A stretch of DNA of 40,952 bases from Lentisphaeria bacterium (GTDB taxonomy: Bacteria > Verrucomicrobiota > Lentisphaeria > Victivallales > Victivallaceae), in the NCBI GenBank assembly GCA_017508385.1, contig JAFVZB010000019.1, positions 1-40,952 on the forward strand, written 5' to 3'. The notes beneath the pieces were generated by a model that worked only from the letters and a program-made list of their open reading frames with translations, was not told the DNA's origin and ran no database searches. Shown here in pieces: positions 15,041 to 23,758 of the stretch. Numbering within the stretch: the stretch's first letter is position 1; each line of letters begins with the position of its first letter. A program made the position numbers and the translations under genes.

Positions 15041-17737
15041 TCAGAGGTCGTCAGGAGCAAGTCTGAGGTCATCGGCGTTGGCAGTGACTGCGAAATCGGT
15101 TATTCTGGTGATATCCGATTTGACCATCACCGTATTTTTTCCCGCCTTGAGCTTCACGGGTCTGTTCGGTACTCCCTGATAGATGGTCGTTGAAAACACG
15201 CACCACGGATTTTTATTGTACCGGGGGCCGTGTACCATTCTCTTCTCAGGTTTTGCTCCGTTGATTTGAGTCGTCACATAGGCACGCTTGCCGGGGCACT
15301 TTACGAACAGCCAGTAGTAACCTGCTTTCGGCACAGTCACGGTAAGAGTCTGCACCTTGCCGCTTCCGGTCACACTTCCCCGGATAACTCCTTTGCGGGC
15401 TTTGGCAAGCAGTCCGGCGTTGGCTCTGCTGTCAACTTCGACCGACACCGGACGTGACCAGCCGTCGCACATCTTGACCGCAAACGCAGAGGTGTTGCGG
15501 CGGGCGGCTTTGATTTTTTCAGGAACCGTGCGGACAACAAGTTTTACCGGCTTGCCGTCAAAAGTTCCGCTTGACGGAGTGACACTGAAAAAGTCAGCTC
15601 CCCGGGGCTGGATTATCCTGAATTTGCCTTTGCATCCCTTTGCAGGAGTGAGAGTGACCACCGCCTGCTCAACTTTATCCGAGCTCATTTCAAGCAGTAC
15701 AACGGTACGGTTGAGAGAGAACGGAGCATATCTCAACGGCAGCTGGTCTCCCTGCTTCTGCAACGCTCCGGCGGTAACGCTTTCATCTTCTGCTACTCCG
15801 GGGATATTCACGCCGATACCGAGAGCCGGGGAATCTGCCGCCGGAGTGTAGTCTCCGTATTTTTCGTTGTTGAATTTGAGTTCAGCGGCAACAGAGTTTT
15901 CCGCCTGTCCCATTTTTCTGAGCAACGGCAGGACTTCGGGGCTTCCTTCGTAGATATCGTTGTCAACGCTTGTGTGGTAGTACTGAGGACGGAAAACTCC
16001 TTTGCCGTAGAGTTCACCCGTTGAGCGCACCATGTTGTTTCTGGAAAAAACTTTGAGGTACTTCTCTTTATGCAGTTTCTGCTCTTTGGCATTGAAACTC
16101 GGACTGCTGAATCCGTTGCCGTGGTCGAGAACTGTGTTGTTGAAGAAGAAGAGAGCTCCCCTGCCTCCGGTCGAATAGTTGTTTTTGACTCCGACTCCGA
16201 CAAAGTCAAACTCATCGCCTCCGCGGTGAACCAGATTGCGGTAGTGGTAGCCGGGTCCGATGAGGCACGGAGCGGTACTGAAGCCGCAGAGCAATCCCTC
16301 GGACTTGTTGTAGGCAAAGCGGCAGTTCATCTGACCGCCATCCATTTCCATACCGTCGTCATTGCCGAAAGCGAGGTAGTTGCCGTAGATTTCAGCATCG
16401 GCTTTCACGCTTCCGTTGAGTGAGCCGTTGCCCCATCCCTCGATGGCATCGTTCCAGCGGTGTTTGTCGCTGCCGATGAAGTCGTTGTAGCGCAGAACCA
16501 CTGAGGCGGCATCGCCGATATAAACGGCGGTGGGTCCTGCCGGATGGCTGTAAAACCAGCTGTTGGCAGTTGAAAGCGGGTCGTGGATGAAACACTTTTC
16601 AACGGTGATACGCTCGGATGCCTGGATATTGACTCCGGCATCGTAGTTGATTGAACGCTTGCCGATAAAGTATTTGCCGTCACGGTGGTGGTCCTGTTTG
16701 CCGACTCTGCCGTAGCCGGAAATATCGCAGTTGCGGATGACGATATCATTGGCGCACTCGACATTTATTCCGTGGCGGCGTCCGCCTTTGATGACTAGAG
16801 AGTCGAAGATGATGTACTGAGCTCCGGTGAGGTCGATGGCACACTCTTGTTTCACGCCGAAATCGAGCACCGTTCCGGGAGCGGAGGTGTAGCGGATATA
16901 TCCGTCGGCACTGCCGTACTCAAGATTTTTCAGGAGCTTCGAGGCATTTTCTGCCGTGAGCACGATGCTCTTTTTGACCGGAAAATCGGAGTTTCTGGTG
17001 ACAAAGCTGCCTTTGAGAGTCTCATTTTTTCCGTTATCATTGATGGCAATGATAAAATCGTATTTGGTGTTCTCGCTCAAACCGAGCAGACTTCCACGGA
17101 ACTGTTTGCGGCTCTCGTCATAGACTAGATCGAGTCCGTCTATCCACTTTGAACTGCCGTTTTTGCGGTATTTCACCTCAGCTTTGCAGTCGGCGGCACG
17201 TTCTGATTTATTGTTGTTGAGATAGATACTTGCGGCATTGAATCCGGGAACGGTTTCCAGACGGGGGGCTTTTTCAGCTTTCTTCTCGGTCGGAGCTCCG
17301 AAATAGAGGTTGCTGACCTTGATTTTTTTGTTTTTGAACACCGGACGGCTGTAAATCCTGACATTGAGCTGAACCGTATCGGCATCAAATGTGTTGAAAT
17401 CTATGCGCAGACGCTCTTTGTTTTTGCGGTTGCCAGGTATGTCGGGACGTCCTGTCGGCTTGCCGTTTTTGAACAATTTTGCCTGAAGATAGACCGCATT
17501 GCGCACCGGAGAATCTATATCGCAGGAAAACTCGTAAACCGTGTTCGGCTTCAAGTTTTTCACCCGGTATGAGGCTTCGGCATCGTAGCCTTTGGTATCT
17601 TTGAATACCATGAAATACGCTCCATCCTGACGGGTCAGGGAGAGCCTTTTTTTGCTGTTGTTGCGCAATGTCACCTCGGCGGCATTGAGCCAAAGAGCTC
17701 CTGTAATAAGAAGCAGTGCCAAAAAAATTCTTTTCAT
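15041..17737 (-). CDS. Secreted right-handed beta-helix protein
   Basis: An 898-residue exported protein with a signal peptide (MKRIFLALLLITGALWLNA). Residues about 20-260 are beta-rich, with a carbohydrate-binding-like segment and a fibronectin-like piece (LLGLSENTKYDFIIAIND). A parallel beta-helix region follows (about 265-600), rich in repeating strand patterns such as IVIRNCDISGYG, ITVEKCFIHD and VVLRYNDFIG, and resembling polysaccharide lyase or glycosidase helices. The C-terminal third is Ig-like/beta-sandwich. It may bind or cleave an acidic polysaccharide, but no catalytic set can be assigned. AGGAG lies seven bases before the start. It is second in an operon 23 bp after a GT9 glycosyltransferase. 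Its stop lies 13 bases from the end of element A copy 2. Confidence 0.75.
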   Translation of the reverse strand: MKRIFLALLLITGALWLNAAEVTLRNNSKKRLSLTRQDGAYFMVFKDTKGYDAEASYRVKNLKPNTVYEFSCDIDSPVRNAVYLQAKLFKNGKPTGRPDIPGNRKNKERLRIDFNTFDADTVQLNVRIYSRPVFKNKKIKVSNLYFGAPTEKKAEKAPRLETVPGFNAASIYLNNNKSERAADCKAEVKYRKNGSSKWIDGLDLVYDESRKQFRGSLLGLSENTKYDFIIAINDNGKNETLKGSFVTRNSDFPVKKSIVLTAENASKLLKNLEYGSADGYIRYTSAPGTVLDFGVKQECAIDLTGAQYIIFDSLVIKGGRRHGINVECANDIVIRNCDISGYGRVGKQDHHRDGKYFIGKRSINYDAGVNIQASERITVEKCFIHDPLSTANSWFYSHPAGPTAVYIGDAASVVLRYNDFIGSDKHRWNDAIEGWGNGSLNGSVKADAEIYGNYLAFGNDDGMEMDGGQMNCRFAYNKSEGLLCGFSTAPCLIGPGYHYRNLVHRGGDEFDFVGVGVKNNYSTGGRGALFFFNNTVLDHGNGFSSPSFNAKEQKLHKEKYLKVFSRNNMVRSTGELYGKGVFRPQYYHTSVDNDIYEGSPEVLPLLRKMGQAENSVAAELKFNNEKYGDYTPAADSPALGIGVNIPGVAEDESVTAGALQKQGDQLPLRYAPFSLNRTVVLLEMSSDKVEQAVVTLTPAKGCKGKFRIIQPRGADFFSVTPSSGTFDGKPVKLVVRTVPEKIKAARRNTSAFAVKMCDGWSRPVSVEVDSRANAGLLAKARKGVIRGSVTGSGKVQTLTVTVPKAGYYWLFVKCPGKRAYVTTQINGAKPEKRMVHGPRYNKNPWCVFSTTIYQGVPNRPVKLKAGKNTVMVKSDITRITDFAVTANADDLRLAPDDL

Positions 17738-17760
17738 TTTTATCTCCTGTATTTCAAGTT

Positions 17761-18777
17761 TTACTTGTCTCTTCTCGGACGGCGGTCGAAAAGCAGTGAG
17801 TCACGGACTCTTTTCAGCGGATTAGCAATGCTTTGCACAAGCCGGTTGTACCATTTTGACCGTGCATATCTCAGCTGTGAGCGTAACATGAAGCTGTCGC
17901 ACTCCAGATACGAAAGCGGTTTTCCGTCAAGGAAACGCCTGAAAACGTACAGCGCAGGCTCGAGCGGCATATCCGCAGGGTGGCTGTCGTAGAAGCGCAG
18001 AATGTTGAGATTTTCTCCTCTTGCGTACATTCCGCAATAGAAATTGTACCACGGAACAGCTCCTATCTTGCCCTGCACGATAAATCCCGGAACGTGAAAA
18101 CTGTTGGCGATGTGTGACATAGAGCTGTCAACCCCGACGAGAGCGCAAGAGTGCTTTATCGTCACTGCCAATTCCTGCATGGTTCGGTTTCCGCAGAGGG
18201 GAATATAGAGCGGGTCATCAATATCAAGAACGCCTCCGAAGCCGATCTCAACGACTCCGATACCACGGGAAATACACTCGAGAGCAAGGGCACGGAATTT
18301 TTCCGGCTGCCACTGGCGGGCTCTGCCATTGGAACAGCAGTGGAACACCACATATTTTTCCGGCAGTCCGTCAGGCAAAACCGTGTCGTCCGCAAGATAA
18401 AAGACGGGATCATCATCCTCGAGCGGAAGCGAGTTTGCTCCCTGAAAACGCTGCAAGTGAGAGTAGGTGCTGCCGTACTCATCGTAAATGTGAGGCAGCT
18501 CTTTTCCATCAGGAGATGGCAAATTCATTCTGAGCACCACCGTTCCCGCCGGAAACTGTGCGGCATACGGCTCAAACTCATCTTTATTTTTGAGTATCAC
18601 CGTTTTGCTGATGTAAGGAGCGTGCTCCATGATATCGGCAAACTCCTTGCGGGTGACGAAGATAACTTCACGGTCGGGGTACTGCAAATGCGCCTTGCGG
18701 AACATCGGCTCTGAGGTTATGATATCCCCTGCCCTGCCGGGAGCAAGAATGACTATCGGAGCTTTTATTTCAGACAT
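17761..18777 (-). CDS. Glycosyltransferase family 9 (heptosyltransferase-like) protein
   Basis: A 338-residue cytoplasmic or membrane-associated enzyme of the ADP-heptose:LPS heptosyltransferase fold (GT-B). The N-terminal IVILAPGRAGDIITSEPMF gives the GT9 acceptor-side loop. The C-terminal half has VVFHCCSNGRARQWQPEKF and VGVDSSMSHIANSF, the donor-binding signature in which Asp217 and Ser residues contact the nucleotide sugar. The C terminus is strongly basic (NPLKRVRDSLLFDRRPRRDK), consistent with membrane attachment. The start at 18777 is preferred (AGGGA nine bases upstream, and the promoter fits); the frame extends to 18828 without support. It probably adds a sugar to lipopolysaccharide or another surface glycan. 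Its pairing with an exported beta-helix protein is unusual. Confidence 0.82.
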   Translation of the reverse strand: MSEIKAPIVILAPGRAGDIITSEPMFRKAHLQYPDREVIFVTRKEFADIMEHAPYISKTVILKNKDEFEPYAAQFPAGTVVLRMNLPSPDGKELPHIYDEYGSTYSHLQRFQGANSLPLEDDDPVFYLADDTVLPDGLPEKYVVFHCCSNGRARQWQPEKFRALALECISRGIGVVEIGFGGVLDIDDPLYIPLCGNRTMQELAVTIKHSCALVGVDSSMSHIANSFHVPGFIVQGKIGAVPWYNFYCGMYARGENLNILRFYDSHPADMPLEPALYVFRRFLDGKPLSYLECDSFMLRSQLRYARSKWYNRLVQSIANPLKRVRDSLLFDRRPRRDK

Positions 18778-18813
18778 GGTAAAATTCCCTGTAAAACAAT
18801 TCAATTTCTCTAT

Positions 18814-18842
18814 AAGATAGCACCGCACTGCGCATTTTTCAA
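18814..18842 (-). promoter_or_regulatory. Promoter of the GT9/beta-helix operon
   Basis: On the minus strand, TTGAAA (18837-18842), 17 bases, TATCTT (18814-18819), with GTGC just before the -10. It closely resembles the PHP-gene promoter (TTGAAAAA...GTGCTATCTT). Confidence 0.7.
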
Positions 18843-18845
18843 GGA

Positions 18846-18887
18846 AATAAAAAAACTCCGCCTCTCCTTACCGGAGAAGCGGAGTTT
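18846..18887 (-). terminator. Intrinsic terminator of the pyruvate:ferredoxin oxidoreductase gene
   Basis: A 15-bp stem (18853-18867 with 18873-18887, one G-U pair) around a 5-base loop, with a T-rich tract on the leftward strand. It starts 28 bases beyond the stop. Confidence 0.85.
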
Positions 18888-18915
18888 GGTGAAATTCCGA
18901 TCAACGGTTGGTGGA

Positions 18916-21900
18916 TTACATCACCTCGCCGACCTTCTTGTAGAATTCCATACGTCTTGCGGCGTCTTCCTCGGCGCGGCTGAAGAGAGCCTCTGCCTCG
19001 GCAGGAGCGGCTTTGAGAAGCTGCTTGTAGCGGTTCTCGCTGCGGATGAACTCCTGATAGCTGCCGACCGCATCCTTGGTCTCCCAGATGAACGGAGTCT
19101 CGAGAGCCGGATTGTAGCGGTACAGCGGCCAGTAGCCAGCCTCAACGGCGCGTTTCTGCTCGACCTGGCTCTTGCTCATGTTGATGCCGTGGAGCATACA
19201 GGGAGCGTAAGCGATGATGATCGAAGGTCCGTTGTGAGCCTCAGCCTCCTTGATGGCGGTGAGGGTCTGCTGACGGTTGGCACCCATTGAGATCGAAGCG
19301 ACATAGACGTTGCCGTAGCTCATGCACATGAAACCGAGGTTCTTCTTGGTCATGCGTTTACCGGCTGCGGCGAAGAGAGCGACAGCTCCGATCGGGGTGG
19401 ACTTGGAGGACTGTCCGCCGGTGTTACTGTAGATCTCGGTATCGAGGACGAGGATATTGACGTTGCGGTTCTGGGCAACGACGTGATCCAGACCGCCGTA
19501 ACCGATATCGTATGCCCAGCCGTCTCCGCCGATGATCCAGACGGATTTATCGACGAAGTAGTCTTTCAGCTCAGCCATCTTGGTGTAGATCTCTTTTGCC
19601 TCGCCGGTTGATTTCTCAATGGCGACCGGCAGGAGCTCGGCGATGGCGTTCTGGTTGGCGATAGCGGCATCATCGCTCTTATCCCAGTTGGCGACAGCGT
19701 AGTCGAGGCAGGCAGCCATCTTGTCGCAGCAGACTCCGAGAGCCTGGATGCGTTTGACGTTTGCCAGGAGCTGTTTACGGTTGGCATCGACAGCGATACG
19801 CATTCCGTAACCGTACTCGGCGTTATCCTCGAAGAGGCTGTTTGCCCAGGCGGGACCGCGGCCTGCTTTGTCTTTGCAGTAGGGCAGGCTCGGGAAACTT
19901 CCGGAGTAGATCGAGCTGCAGCCGGTGGCGTTGGCGACGATCATGCGGTTTCCGAAGAGCTGGCTGATAAGTTTGACGTACGGAGCCTCACCGCAACCGG
20001 CGCAGGCACCGTTGAACTCGAAGTACGGCAGCTTGAATCCGAGACCCTTGACGTTGGCATCGGTGGTTCCGCCCATGACGTTGTCGGGGAGCTCCATGAA
20101 GAACTCAACGTTCTTCTGCTCTCCGGCGGCACGCTCTTCTGCGGCAGGAGCAAAGCTGATGGCTTTCTCTTTGGCAGGACAGGTTTCGATACAGACTCCG
20201 CAGCCCAGGCAGTCGTCAACGAAGACCTGGATACGATATTTGAGTCCGAGCTCCTTCTTCACCGGGGGTTTGGCATCGACGGTGGTGAAGCTGGCGGGTG
20301 CATCGGCAAGATCAGCGGTCTCGATCAGCTTGGCACGGATAGCAGCGTGCGGGCAGGACATGATACACTGGTTGCACTGGATACATTTTGAGGAATCCCA
20401 GCGGGGAACGAACGGAGCAACTCCGCGTTTCTCGAAGCGGGCGGTTCCGATCGGCATTGAGCCGTCGTAGCTCATGGCTGAAACCGGAACGGTGTCGCCC
20501 TTCTGAGCGAGAACCGGCTTCATCAGAGTGGTGGCGAACTTGCCCATTGCCTCGGTGAATTTCTCCTCGGGAACCACGCACTCGACTCCGTCGAGGCTGG
20601 CGGGAACTGCGACTTCGCAGAGTCCGTCGAGAGCCTTGTCAACGCAGAGTTTGTTCTGATCGACGACTTCCTGACCCTTCTTGGCGAACTTCTTCTCGAT
20701 TCCTTTTTTGATGTAACCGATAGCCTCATCGACCGGAATGATTCCGGCGAGCTTGAAGAAGCAGGTCTGCATGATGGTTGAGATGTATTTCGGGCTGCCG
20801 ACGGAAATGGCGACCTTGAGAGCATCGACAACGTAGAATTTGATCTTCTTGCTGACGATGGTTTCCTGCATCTCACGGGTCAGAGTGGCGAAAGCCTTGT
20901 CTGCCGGAGCGTTGGTGTTGAGCAGGAAGGTGCCTCCCTCTTTGATGCCGGAAATCATGTCGTACATGGTGATGTACGCCTGGTTGTGGCAGGCAACAAA
21001 GTTCGGAGCGGTGATCAGGTACTCACTGGTGATCGGTTTGTCACCGAAGCGCAGATGGCTGATGGTGATTCCGCCGGACTTCTTGGAGTCGTAGGAGAAG
21101 TAAGCCTGAACGTATTTGTCGGTGTTGTCTCCGATGATGGCAACGGAGTTCTTGTTTGATCCGACAGTACCGTCTGAGCCGAGACCCCAGAAGCAGCAGC
21201 TGGTGGTGCCTTCGGGCTCGGTGACGATCGTCTCATCGACCGGAATCGAGAGGTTGCTGACGTCGTCGTTGATACCGACGGTGAAGTTGTGGAAGCAGGC
21301 TCCGTCGAGGTGCTTGTAGATGGCAAGAACCATTGAGGGAGTGAACTCTTTGCTGGCGAGTCCGAAACGTCCGCCGATGATGGTGAGGTCTTTTCCGGCG
21401 AGAGCGGATTTGACATCGAGATAGAGGGGCTCACCGAGACATCCGGGCTCTTTGGTGCGGTCGAGGACGGCGATCTTCTTGACGCTGGCAGGAATTGCCT
21501 CAGCAAGTGCCTCGACTGAGAACGGACGGTAAAGTCTGACTTTGACCAGACCGACCTTCATGCCTTTGGCGTTCAGGTGGTTGACGGTCTCCTCGATGAC
21601 TTCGCATCCGGATCCCATGGCGACGATGACTTTGTCAGCATCGGCGGCTCCGACGTAGTCGAAGAGGTGCATGCTTCTGCCGGTGAGAGCAGCGACTTTA
21701 TCCATGTATTTCTGGACGATTCCGGGAAGAGCGGCATACTGGTTGTTGGTGGTCTCTCTGCCCTGGAAATAGACGTCGGGGTTCTGTGCAGCCATCTTGG
21801 CGTACGGAGCCTCAGGACGCAGTGCACGGTTGCGGAAACGCTCGACATACTTCATGTCAAGCAGTCCCTTCATATCAGCATAGTCGAGCAGTTCGACTTT

Positions 21901-22443
21901 CTGGAACTCGTGGCTGGTACGGAATCCGTCGAAGAAGGCGAGGAACGGGATCTCGCTTTCCATGGTCGCAAGGTGGGCGACGATGGCAAGATCGTGGGTC
22001 TCCTGGATGCTGGCGGCACTGGTCATTGCAAAACCGGTGGCACGGCATGCCATAACGTCTGAGTGGTCTCCGAAGATGGAAAGACTCTGCGCCGCAAGTG
22101 CACGGGCGGTGACGTGGAAGACGCAGGGGAGCATCTCTCCGGCGATCTTATACATATTCGGGATCATCAGCAGCAATCCCTGGCTGGCGGTGTAGGTGGT
22201 GGTGAGAGCTCCGGCGCTCAAACTTCCGTGAACAGCACCCGCTGCACCTGCCTCTGACTGCATTTCGGTCACATCGACTCTCTCGCCGAACATATTGACT
22301 TTGCCCTGGCTTGACCAGGCGTCGGCGTACTCACCCATCGGCGAAGAGGGAGTGATCGGAAAGATCGCTGCCACCTCACTGAACGCATAAGCTACGTAGC
22401 TCGCTGCGTAGTTTCCGTCGATGGTCATCATTTTTTTGCCCAT
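18916..22443 (-). CDS. nifJ: Pyruvate:ferredoxin (flavodoxin) oxidoreductase
   Basis: A 1175-residue single-chain enzyme that oxidises pyruvate with CoA to acetyl-CoA and CO2 and reduces ferredoxin, central in anaerobic fermentation. All domains are present in order. The N-terminal domain starts with SYVAYAFSEVAAIFPITPSSPMGEYADAW. A transketolase-like middle domain follows. Two 4Fe-4S motifs are visible near residues 685 (CIQCNQCIMSCP) and 745 (CLGCGVCIETCP). The C-terminal thiamine-diphosphate domain has GCAGCGEAPY and, near 975, GGDGWAYDIGYGG with EIYSNTGGQSSKSTP. Two ATGs are close together: the one at 22443 is nine bases from AAGGAG and is preferred over 22449 (three bases). It is monocistronic with its own promoter and terminator. 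Length is normal for the family. Confidence 0.95.
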   Translation of the reverse strand: MGKKMMTIDGNYAASYVAYAFSEVAAIFPITPSSPMGEYADAWSSQGKVNMFGERVDVTEMQSEAGAAGAVHGSLSAGALTTTYTASQGLLLMIPNMYKIAGEMLPCVFHVTARALAAQSLSIFGDHSDVMACRATGFAMTSAASIQETHDLAIVAHLATMESEIPFLAFFDGFRTSHEFQKVELLDYADMKGLLDMKYVERFRNRALRPEAPYAKMAAQNPDVYFQGRETTNNQYAALPGIVQKYMDKVAALTGRSMHLFDYVGAADADKVIVAMGSGCEVIEETVNHLNAKGMKVGLVKVRLYRPFSVEALAEAIPASVKKIAVLDRTKEPGCLGEPLYLDVKSALAGKDLTIIGGRFGLASKEFTPSMVLAIYKHLDGACFHNFTVGINDDVSNLSIPVDETIVTEPEGTTSCCFWGLGSDGTVGSNKNSVAIIGDNTDKYVQAYFSYDSKKSGGITISHLRFGDKPITSEYLITAPNFVACHNQAYITMYDMISGIKEGGTFLLNTNAPADKAFATLTREMQETIVSKKIKFYVVDALKVAISVGSPKYISTIMQTCFFKLAGIIPVDEAIGYIKKGIEKKFAKKGQEVVDQNKLCVDKALDGLCEVAVPASLDGVECVVPEEKFTEAMGKFATTLMKPVLAQKGDTVPVSAMSYDGSMPIGTARFEKRGVAPFVPRWDSSKCIQCNQCIMSCPHAAIRAKLIETADLADAPASFTTVDAKPPVKKELGLKYRIQVFVDDCLGCGVCIETCPAKEKAISFAPAAEERAAGEQKNVEFFMELPDNVMGGTTDANVKGLGFKLPYFEFNGACAGCGEAPYVKLISQLFGNRMIVANATGCSSIYSGSFPSLPYCKDKAGRGPAWANSLFEDNAEYGYGMRIAVDANRKQLLANVKRIQALGVCCDKMAACLDYAVANWDKSDDAAIANQNAIAELLPVAIEKSTGEAKEIYTKMAELKDYFVDKSVWIIGGDGWAYDIGYGGLDHVVAQNRNVNILVLDTEIYSNTGGQSSKSTPIGAVALFAAAGKRMTKKNLGFMCMSYGNVYVASISMGANRQQTLTAIKEAEAHNGPSIIIAYAPCMLHGINMSKSQVEQKRAVEAGYWPLYRYNPALETPFIWETKDAVGSYQEFIRSENRYKQLLKAAPAEAEALFSRAEEDAARRMEFYKKVGEVM

Positions 22444-22468
22444 AATCATAATCTCCTTGTTTGTGTAT

Positions 22469-22509
22469 GGTTACACGTTAACTTAGGGTCGTTACCTAAC
22501 GTACACCGG
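22469..22509. promoter_or_regulatory. Imperfect palindrome overlapping the oxidoreductase promoter
   Basis: GGTTACACGTTA on the left and TAACGTACACC on the right form a hyphenated inverted repeat with TTAGG...CCTAA between. It overlaps the -10 of the leftward promoter, so it is a plausible operator. The regulator is unknown. Confidence 0.4.
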
Positions 22510-22526
22510 ATTTACCATTTTTTCAA
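22498..22526 (-). promoter_or_regulatory. Candidate promoter of the pyruvate:ferredoxin oxidoreductase gene
   Basis: On the minus strand, TTGAAA (22521-22526), 17 bases, TACGTT (22498-22503). The -35 and spacing match other promoters here, but the -10 is weaker. Confidence 0.45.
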
Positions 22527-22662
22527 GTCAAATTGCTCTTTTTTTACTGTTTTATATCGTTGCGGACTCAAACATGCCCATTCTTCCTGCGCACGCACAC
22601 GCACTCCCGTTATACAACTTTACTGAAAAGTTTTTCAAAAATTTTTCCTTTCACGCTTGAAT

Positions 22663-22689
22663 TTGACAAAACTCAGGATAAATTATACT
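22663..22689 (+). promoter_or_regulatory. Candidate promoter of the ROK regulator gene
   Basis: TTGACA (22663-22668), 15 bases, TATACT (22684-22689), 33 bases before the ATG. The spacer is one or two bases short of optimal. Confidence 0.55.
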
Positions 22690-22722
22690 TAGTAAGAATT
22701 TTAACAAACAACACTGTTTATT

Positions 22723-23733
22723 ATGAAACTCAACCTGACCGGCAGTGAACTTGATGCTCTGAAATGCGTCTGGACCGGAGAAGCCGAAAGCCGCATTGAT
22801 ATCGCACGGATACTCAAAATGAGTCGTCCGACCGCTTCTGTTCTGGTCAAGTCACTCATCGACAACCATTTTCTCACCGAGGACGGCTGCCGCCGCTCAT
22901 TCGGAGGAAAACCTGCCATCAAGCTGAAAATCAGACCCGATAGTTTTCACTCCATCGGCATCGACATCGGTTACGAAAACTTTGTGCGGGCCATCAGTCT
23001 CGATGCCGCCGGAAACATCATCAAACAGATCGAGCTTGCCGCAGACTCCGGATACAACGACCGTCTGAACGCCGTGAGAGAGGCGGTGAAAGCTCTCAGA
23101 ACCGACAAAACCTGCGGAGTCGGTATTGCCGTTTCAGGAATGGTCAATCCGCAGGAAAGCAAAATCATTCACAGTGCAAATTTTGAACTCACTGACAAAC
23201 CGATTGCCCGAATCACTCAGGATTCGACCGGACTGCCGGTTTACATAGACAACCGTGCCCGCATGGCGGCAAGAGCTGAACTCTTCTACGGTTCCGCTCA
23301 GGGTATAACCGATTTTCTTCTGGTTTCCCTCGGTAAAGGTATCGGCAGTGCAATCACGATTTCAGGCAAAATATACTCCGGAGTTTCAGGAAAAGCCGGC
23401 GAAGTGAGAAATTTCAACGTTCCCGACTACTCAGGAAAAAGCATGACCACATGGGAAAAGGCTTTGCAGGAAGATACTCTCGAACAACAGGATTATCCCT
23501 GCCGCAAGATGGCGGAAATCTGCGCCTCAGGCTTCAACCAAGTCCTGAGTCTGATCGACCTCGATGTGGTGGTGCTTTCAGGAAGATTCTGTCTCTTCCC
23601 CGACACGTTCCGTGAGGAACTGCACAATCTTATGCCGGATATCCGGTTCAAGCTCTCGCATTTCGGCAGGGATTCAGGAGCCTGCGGCAGTGCCATCGCC
23701 GCAACAGAACACGCTGTTTTCAACAAACCTTGA
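22723..23733 (+). CDS. ROK-family transcriptional regulator (non-kinase)
   Basis: A 336-residue protein with an N-terminal winged helix-turn-helix (about 1-65; IDIARILKMSRPTASVLVKSLIDNHFL) and a C-terminal ROK/sugar-kinase fold. The nucleotide-binding SIGIDIGYENF, the IDNRARMAARAELFYG block and GKGIGSAI..GKIYSG are visible. Two normally conserved ROK elements are missing: the GEIGH motif reads GEVRNF, and the CxCG..GC zinc cluster is replaced by a short unrelated stretch. It is therefore probably a sensor without kinase activity or zinc. No strong Shine-Dalgarno is seen; the start is chosen from the HTH and promoter position. It is divergent from nifJ and 25 bp upstream of two Gfo/Idh/MocA genes, which it probably controls. 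Confidence 0.82.
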   Translation: MKLNLTGSELDALKCVWTGEAESRIDIARILKMSRPTASVLVKSLIDNHFLTEDGCRRSFGGKPAIKLKIRPDSFHSIGIDIGYENFVRAISLDAAGNIIKQIELAADSGYNDRLNAVREAVKALRTDKTCGVGIAVSGMVNPQESKIIHSANFELTDKPIARITQDSTGLPVYIDNRARMAARAELFYGSAQGITDFLLVSLGKGIGSAITISGKIYSGVSGKAGEVRNFNVPDYSGKSMTTWEKALQEDTLEQQDYPCRKMAEICASGFNQVLSLIDLDVVVLSGRFCLFPDTFREELHNLMPDIRFKLSHFGRDSGACGSAIAATEHAVFNKP

Positions 23734-23758
23734 TATAACTGTTTGAAAGGAAAGTCAA

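Noticed and set aside
18886..22257. Several short rightward open frames opposite nifJ
   Set aside because: They are antisense shadows of a strongly coding, GC-biased gene with complete motifs.
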